DNA from: a virus
Direction: 5' to 3' (one strand)
DNA: 22,914 bases
IMG/VR virus record: IMGVR_UViG_3300009149_000305
Coordinates: 1-22,914 of that record
Of this stretch, positions 20,605-22,914 are shown one piece after another. Position 1 is the stretch's first letter, and the number at the start of each line of letters is the position of its first letter. The notes below the pieces were generated by a model. That model saw only the letters and a list, made by a program, of their open reading frames with translations, made no database searches and was not told the origin of the DNA. Position numbers and translations under genes: made by a program.

Positions 20605-22005
20605 ATGAAAACACTGGCTGAACTGATAGCCTCTGGCGAGACCATGCTGCAGGAGATGGAAGTCCTGCGCGGGAAGCGTGCCGAGGCGGAAGATGATGAC
20701 GCAAAGGCGGCAGCCGATGCCGCCATTGCTGCGAAGGAGGTCGAGTGGGAGGCGCTCACCGCCCAGATCGACATTGCCAAGGCGGAGGCAAAGAAGGTCG
20801 CGCTTCTGGCGGAGGCGAAGGCCCTGGCAACGGTCCGGCCGGCAGGGTCCGTTACCAGTCCCGGCACCCTTGAGGTGCCCGGCGAGGACCCCGTGGAGGG
20901 CGGACGCACGGCATTCTTCAAGTATATCGCCGGCAAGAGCCTGAGCAGCCGCGAGCAGGATCTGGTGCGGCCCAACCAGGAGACGTGGAAGGGCAAGGAC
21001 GGTGCAGACGGCGTTGTGATGCCGAGCCGTCTGGCCAAGGCCATCATGCCGCGCTCCTACTCGGATGCATACTTCTCACCGGCAGGGATGGCGATGCAGC
21101 GATTCCTGGACGCCCGCGAGGAGTCGCTGGCGCAGGGCAAGACCATGTCCTCGGCTAACGCCGGGGATGCGAGCCTTGTGCCGCAGGAGTACATCCGCCA
21201 GCTTCTGGAATTGCCCGGCGAGGGCAACACCATGCAGTCGATGGTTACGGTCATGCCATCGAGCACGGGCGTCTTGACAATCCCGCGCCTGATCCAGACG
21301 GACGCCAACGAGTTTGGCGTATCGTTCTCGTGGATCGGCGAGGGTGGCGAGAAGCCGGAGACGGAGCCCGACTTCGAGCAGATCACCATCAGCACTTTCG
21401 AGCTAGCCGGCTACACCGAGATCACCAATCGGTTCCTCAGCCGTTCGGCATTCGACCTGGAGCCATTGCTGGCCCGGTTGTATCGGGAGGCGATGAGCTA
21501 CCAGTTCATGAACGTGATCATCAACGGCTCGGGCGTTGGCCAGCCGTTGGGTGTGATCAACACGGCCGGTATCCGGCTGGTTGCTCGGAACGCGGCCGGA
21601 ACAGTCAACTGGGTTGACGTGGTTAACCTCAAGCACGCACTCCCGTCTTACCACTGGCCGAACACCAGCTACGTGCTGGACTCCACCGTGTTGCAGCGGC
21701 TGGAGCGCACCCTCGATACGCTTGGGCGTCCGATCTGGAACGCCGGCGTATCCGCTGGTCCAGTGGACAAGATCAACGGATCGCCGTATCTCACCACCGA
21801 GCTGAGCCCGAACGTGGGCACGGCCGGCGACATCATCTTCGCGAACTGGCGCTGGTACTGGCTGGTTGTGGAGCAGGATGTCGTGGTGAAGCGGTCCGAG
21901 CACTTCAGGTTCCGCAACAACATCACGGCATTCACAGTCCACGCCGTCGTCGGTGGCAGGGCTGTTGAGCCGCGCGTGTTCGCACTGTTGCAGGCTTCGA
22001 GCTGA
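20605..22005 (+). CDS. Major capsid protein (HK97 fold)
   Basis: A 466-residue protein, start ATG 20605 about a dozen bases after the protease stop, with GGAG upstream. Residues 1-75 are a charged coiled coil (ETMLQEMEVLRGKRAEAEDD, KEVEWEALTAQIDIAKAEAK), the delta/scaffold domain removed by the protease. The remainder is the HK97 core: SLVPQEYIRQLLEL, then IPRLIQTDANEFGVSF, WIGEGGEKPETEPDFEQI, ELAGYTEITNRFLSRSAF, GSGVGQPLGVIN (the binding loop and substrate-free 'GTG..QP.G' motif), VEQDVVVKRSEHFRFRNNIT and AVEPRVFALLQAS. It forms the icosahedral shell. The set of protease plus capsid shows HK97-type maturation. Confidence 0.95.
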   Translation: MKTLAELIASGETMLQEMEVLRGKRAEAEDDDAKAAADAAIAAKEVEWEALTAQIDIAKAEAKKVALLAEAKALATVRPAGSVTSPGTLEVPGEDPVEGGRTAFFKYIAGKSLSSREQDLVRPNQETWKGKDGADGVVMPSRLAKAIMPRSYSDAYFSPAGMAMQRFLDAREESLAQGKTMSSANAGDASLVPQEYIRQLLELPGEGNTMQSMVTVMPSSTGVLTIPRLIQTDANEFGVSFSWIGEGGEKPETEPDFEQITISTFELAGYTEITNRFLSRSAFDLEPLLARLYREAMSYQFMNVIINGSGVGQPLGVINTAGIRLVARNAAGTVNWVDVVNLKHALPSYHWPNTSYVLDSTVLQRLERTLDTLGRPIWNAGVSAGPVDKINGSPYLTTELSPNVGTAGDIIFANWRWYWLVVEQDVVVKRSEHFRFRNNITAFTVHAVVGGRAVEPRVFALLQASS

Positions 22006-22019
22006 TCGCACCTGCGCCC

Positions 22020-22068
22020 CAGGTAGGCCCGGCTGTCCACCGCCACCGGGTGGGCGGCCGGGGCCTAC
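22020..22068 (+). terminator. Large hairpin after the capsid gene
   Basis: GTAGGCCCGGC (22023-22033) pairs with GCCGGGGCCTAC (22057-22068) with one bulged G, and an inner CCACC/GGTGG pair (22037-22041 with 22049-22053) extends it; CAG/CTG at the base adds further pairs with a bulge. A strong stem but with no T-tract, so it may stabilise the abundant capsid mRNA or attenuate transcription instead of terminating fully. Confidence 0.5.
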
Positions 22069-22086
22069 TGCAACGGAGGGGAATGC

Positions 22087-22182
22087 ATGAAGTGGAAGAA
22101 TGCGATATACCGGCTCTGGGCAAGCTGTCGCCGCGCATGGTCGTTTATATTCGACACGGCCAATCCGTACGGAGACTGCTGA
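22087..22182 (+). CDS. Small ORF, 31 residues
   Basis: ATG 22087 with GGAGGGG seven bases upstream. The product starts MKWKNAIYRLWASCRRAWSF and continues IFDTANPYGDC: aromatic, basic, possibly membrane-associated or amphipathic. Third positions in this frame are mostly G or C, as in neighbouring genes. An alternative 36-residue frame from ATG 22083 is too close to the ribosome binding site and has poorer codon pattern. Function unknown. Confidence 0.5.
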   Translation: MKWKNAIYRLWASCRRAWSFIFDTANPYGDC

Positions 22183-22210
22183 CCGCCAACTGAACGGAGG
22201 GATAGGTGGC

Positions 22211-22914
22211 GTGTGGTTTCGAGCACTGAAAGAGTTCGGCTATCTGACGCCGATGGGCGTCAAGCAAGTCATACATCCGGGTCAGCTTGTCGATGTCCTG
22301 CAGCGGGACGTGTCTGAGAGGCTGCTGGCCCGGGGTGCGATCATACCGAAGAATCAGAGCCACGCGTCTATCATCCGGCTGGGCCAGGCTGCCTCGCCCC
22401 ATCTGCGGACAAAGCGTATCGGCCTGTTCATCTCCACGTCGCCGAACTACTCCGGCGGCCGGCTCCACATGTATCAATACGCCATTGCAATGGTACGGAA
22501 CGGGGCGGAGGTCTGGCTGATCACCAATGCAAGGCCACGGTGGGCGAATGACTATGAGACGCCGGGTGGACTGCACCTTACGATCCTGGGGCAACACCCG
22601 ATACCGCCGGACTTCGATATCGTCATGACCGATTCGAAGGTGGAGTTTGGGCGGGAAGCGCACGAATGGGCTCAGAGATATCCGCATATCCCGTTCGTCT
22701 GTTTCAACTTCGAGACACCGAACTGGGTCACGAAGTACGCGCCGGCCTACGCGAAGCGGCTGGCAGGCGGTGGTATCCGGGAGACGTTCCAGGCCGCGGA
22801 CGTGGTATTCGCCAACTCCTCAGAGAGCCTCCGGCACTGCATTGAGTGGCTGGGCACCAAGCCGGTCACGGGCGTCCTGCCGCCTGCGGTGAACACCGAC
22901 GCGCTTGCGCATCC
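22211..22914 (+). CDS. GT4-like glycosyltransferase (3' partial)
   Basis: GTG 22211 after GGAGGG (spacing ten); an in-frame ATG at 22253 is an alternative. The frame is open to the window end (234 residues). Residues 14-47 (PMGVKQVIHPGQLVDVL, VSERLLARGAI) resemble a small stand-alone phage domain ending in '...RLxxRGA'. From about residue 65 a GT4/GT-B N-terminal domain starts: KRIGLFISTSPNYSGGRLHM then YQYAIAMVRNGAEVWLIT, with FVCFNFETPNW and ADVVFANSSESLRHCIEW. The nucleotide-sugar-binding C-terminal half lies outside the window. Sitting after the capsid gene, it suggests glycosylation of virion proteins or of a host surface. Confidence 0.8.
   Translation, partial: MWFRALKEFGYLTPMGVKQVIHPGQLVDVLQRDVSERLLARGAIIPKNQSHASIIRLGQAASPHLRTKRIGLFISTSPNYSGGRLHMYQYAIAMVRNGAEVWLITNARPRWANDYETPGGLHLTILGQHPIPPDFDIVMTDSKVEFGREAHEWAQRYPHIPFVCFNFETPNWVTKYAPAYAKRLAGGGIRETFQAADVVFANSSESLRHCIEWLGTKPVTGVLPPAVNTDALAH

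Noticed and set aside
1-22914. Window as a complete circular genome
   Set aside because: Joining the last base to the first breaks the reading frame of the terminal glycosyltransferase and no tail or lysin genes are present.

Overview
The window is a slice of a tailed bacteriophage genome (Caudoviricetes, HK97-fold capsid), or of a prophage with the same layout. The evidence is a packaging and head block in canonical order: small terminase, large terminase, portal, head morphogenesis protein, prohead protease, major capsid protein. It is preceded by a phage replication/recombination block. The DNA is clearly GC-rich and genes are tightly packed, with frequent 4-base ATGA overlaps and strong GGAGG ribosome binding sites. 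All recognised genes but one run on the + strand. No integrase, lysin or tail gene lies in the window, so lifestyle and host cannot be decided. Both ends cut through glycosyltransferase genes.

Layout. 1-2693: a GT9-like glycosyltransferase fused to a methyltransferase, then a GT2-like glycosyltransferase. 2718-2773: an operator-like palindrome and a near-consensus extended -10 promoter. 2816-4176: small early genes, including a protein of tandem 11-residue repeats and an XRE-type regulator. 4173-6326: a probable annealing protein and an Fe-S PD-(D/E)XK nuclease, the usual phage recombination pair. 6365-8646: small HTH genes, a replication initiator carrying iteron-like repeats inside its gene, and a four-cysteine protein. 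8701-10339: a holin-like membrane protein and a run of very small genes separated by repeated inverted-repeat elements. 10352-13633: a regulator-like gene, a RusA resolvase, and a 730-residue SNF2-type helicase/DNA methyltransferase fusion. 13633-13746: a hairpin, candidate promoter and terminator-like stem. 13747-22005: two small membrane proteins, then packaging and head genes. 22087-22914: a 31-residue ORF and the start of a GT4-like glycosyltransferase.

The most unusual object is in the head morphogenesis gene (18037-19797). A 272-residue intein interrupts the conserved HPN|CRC motif. Where a homing endonuclease domain would normally sit in the same frame, the sense strand encodes only an unrecognisable linker. 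The opposite strand carries a complete gene (19707 down to 18940) for a Vsr-like (EDxHD-type) homing endonuclease with an N-terminal HTH. It has its own GGAGG site and a TTGCCA-N17-TATAAT promoter. The two reading frames are in exact codon-on-codon register. This appears to be an intein whose homing endonuclease is nested in antisense.

Other points: the prohead protease is split by a one-base frameshift that separates its putative catalytic His and Ser; a compact four-way-junction RNA-like element recurs between small genes; and TTGACA-type promoters sit at the module boundaries.
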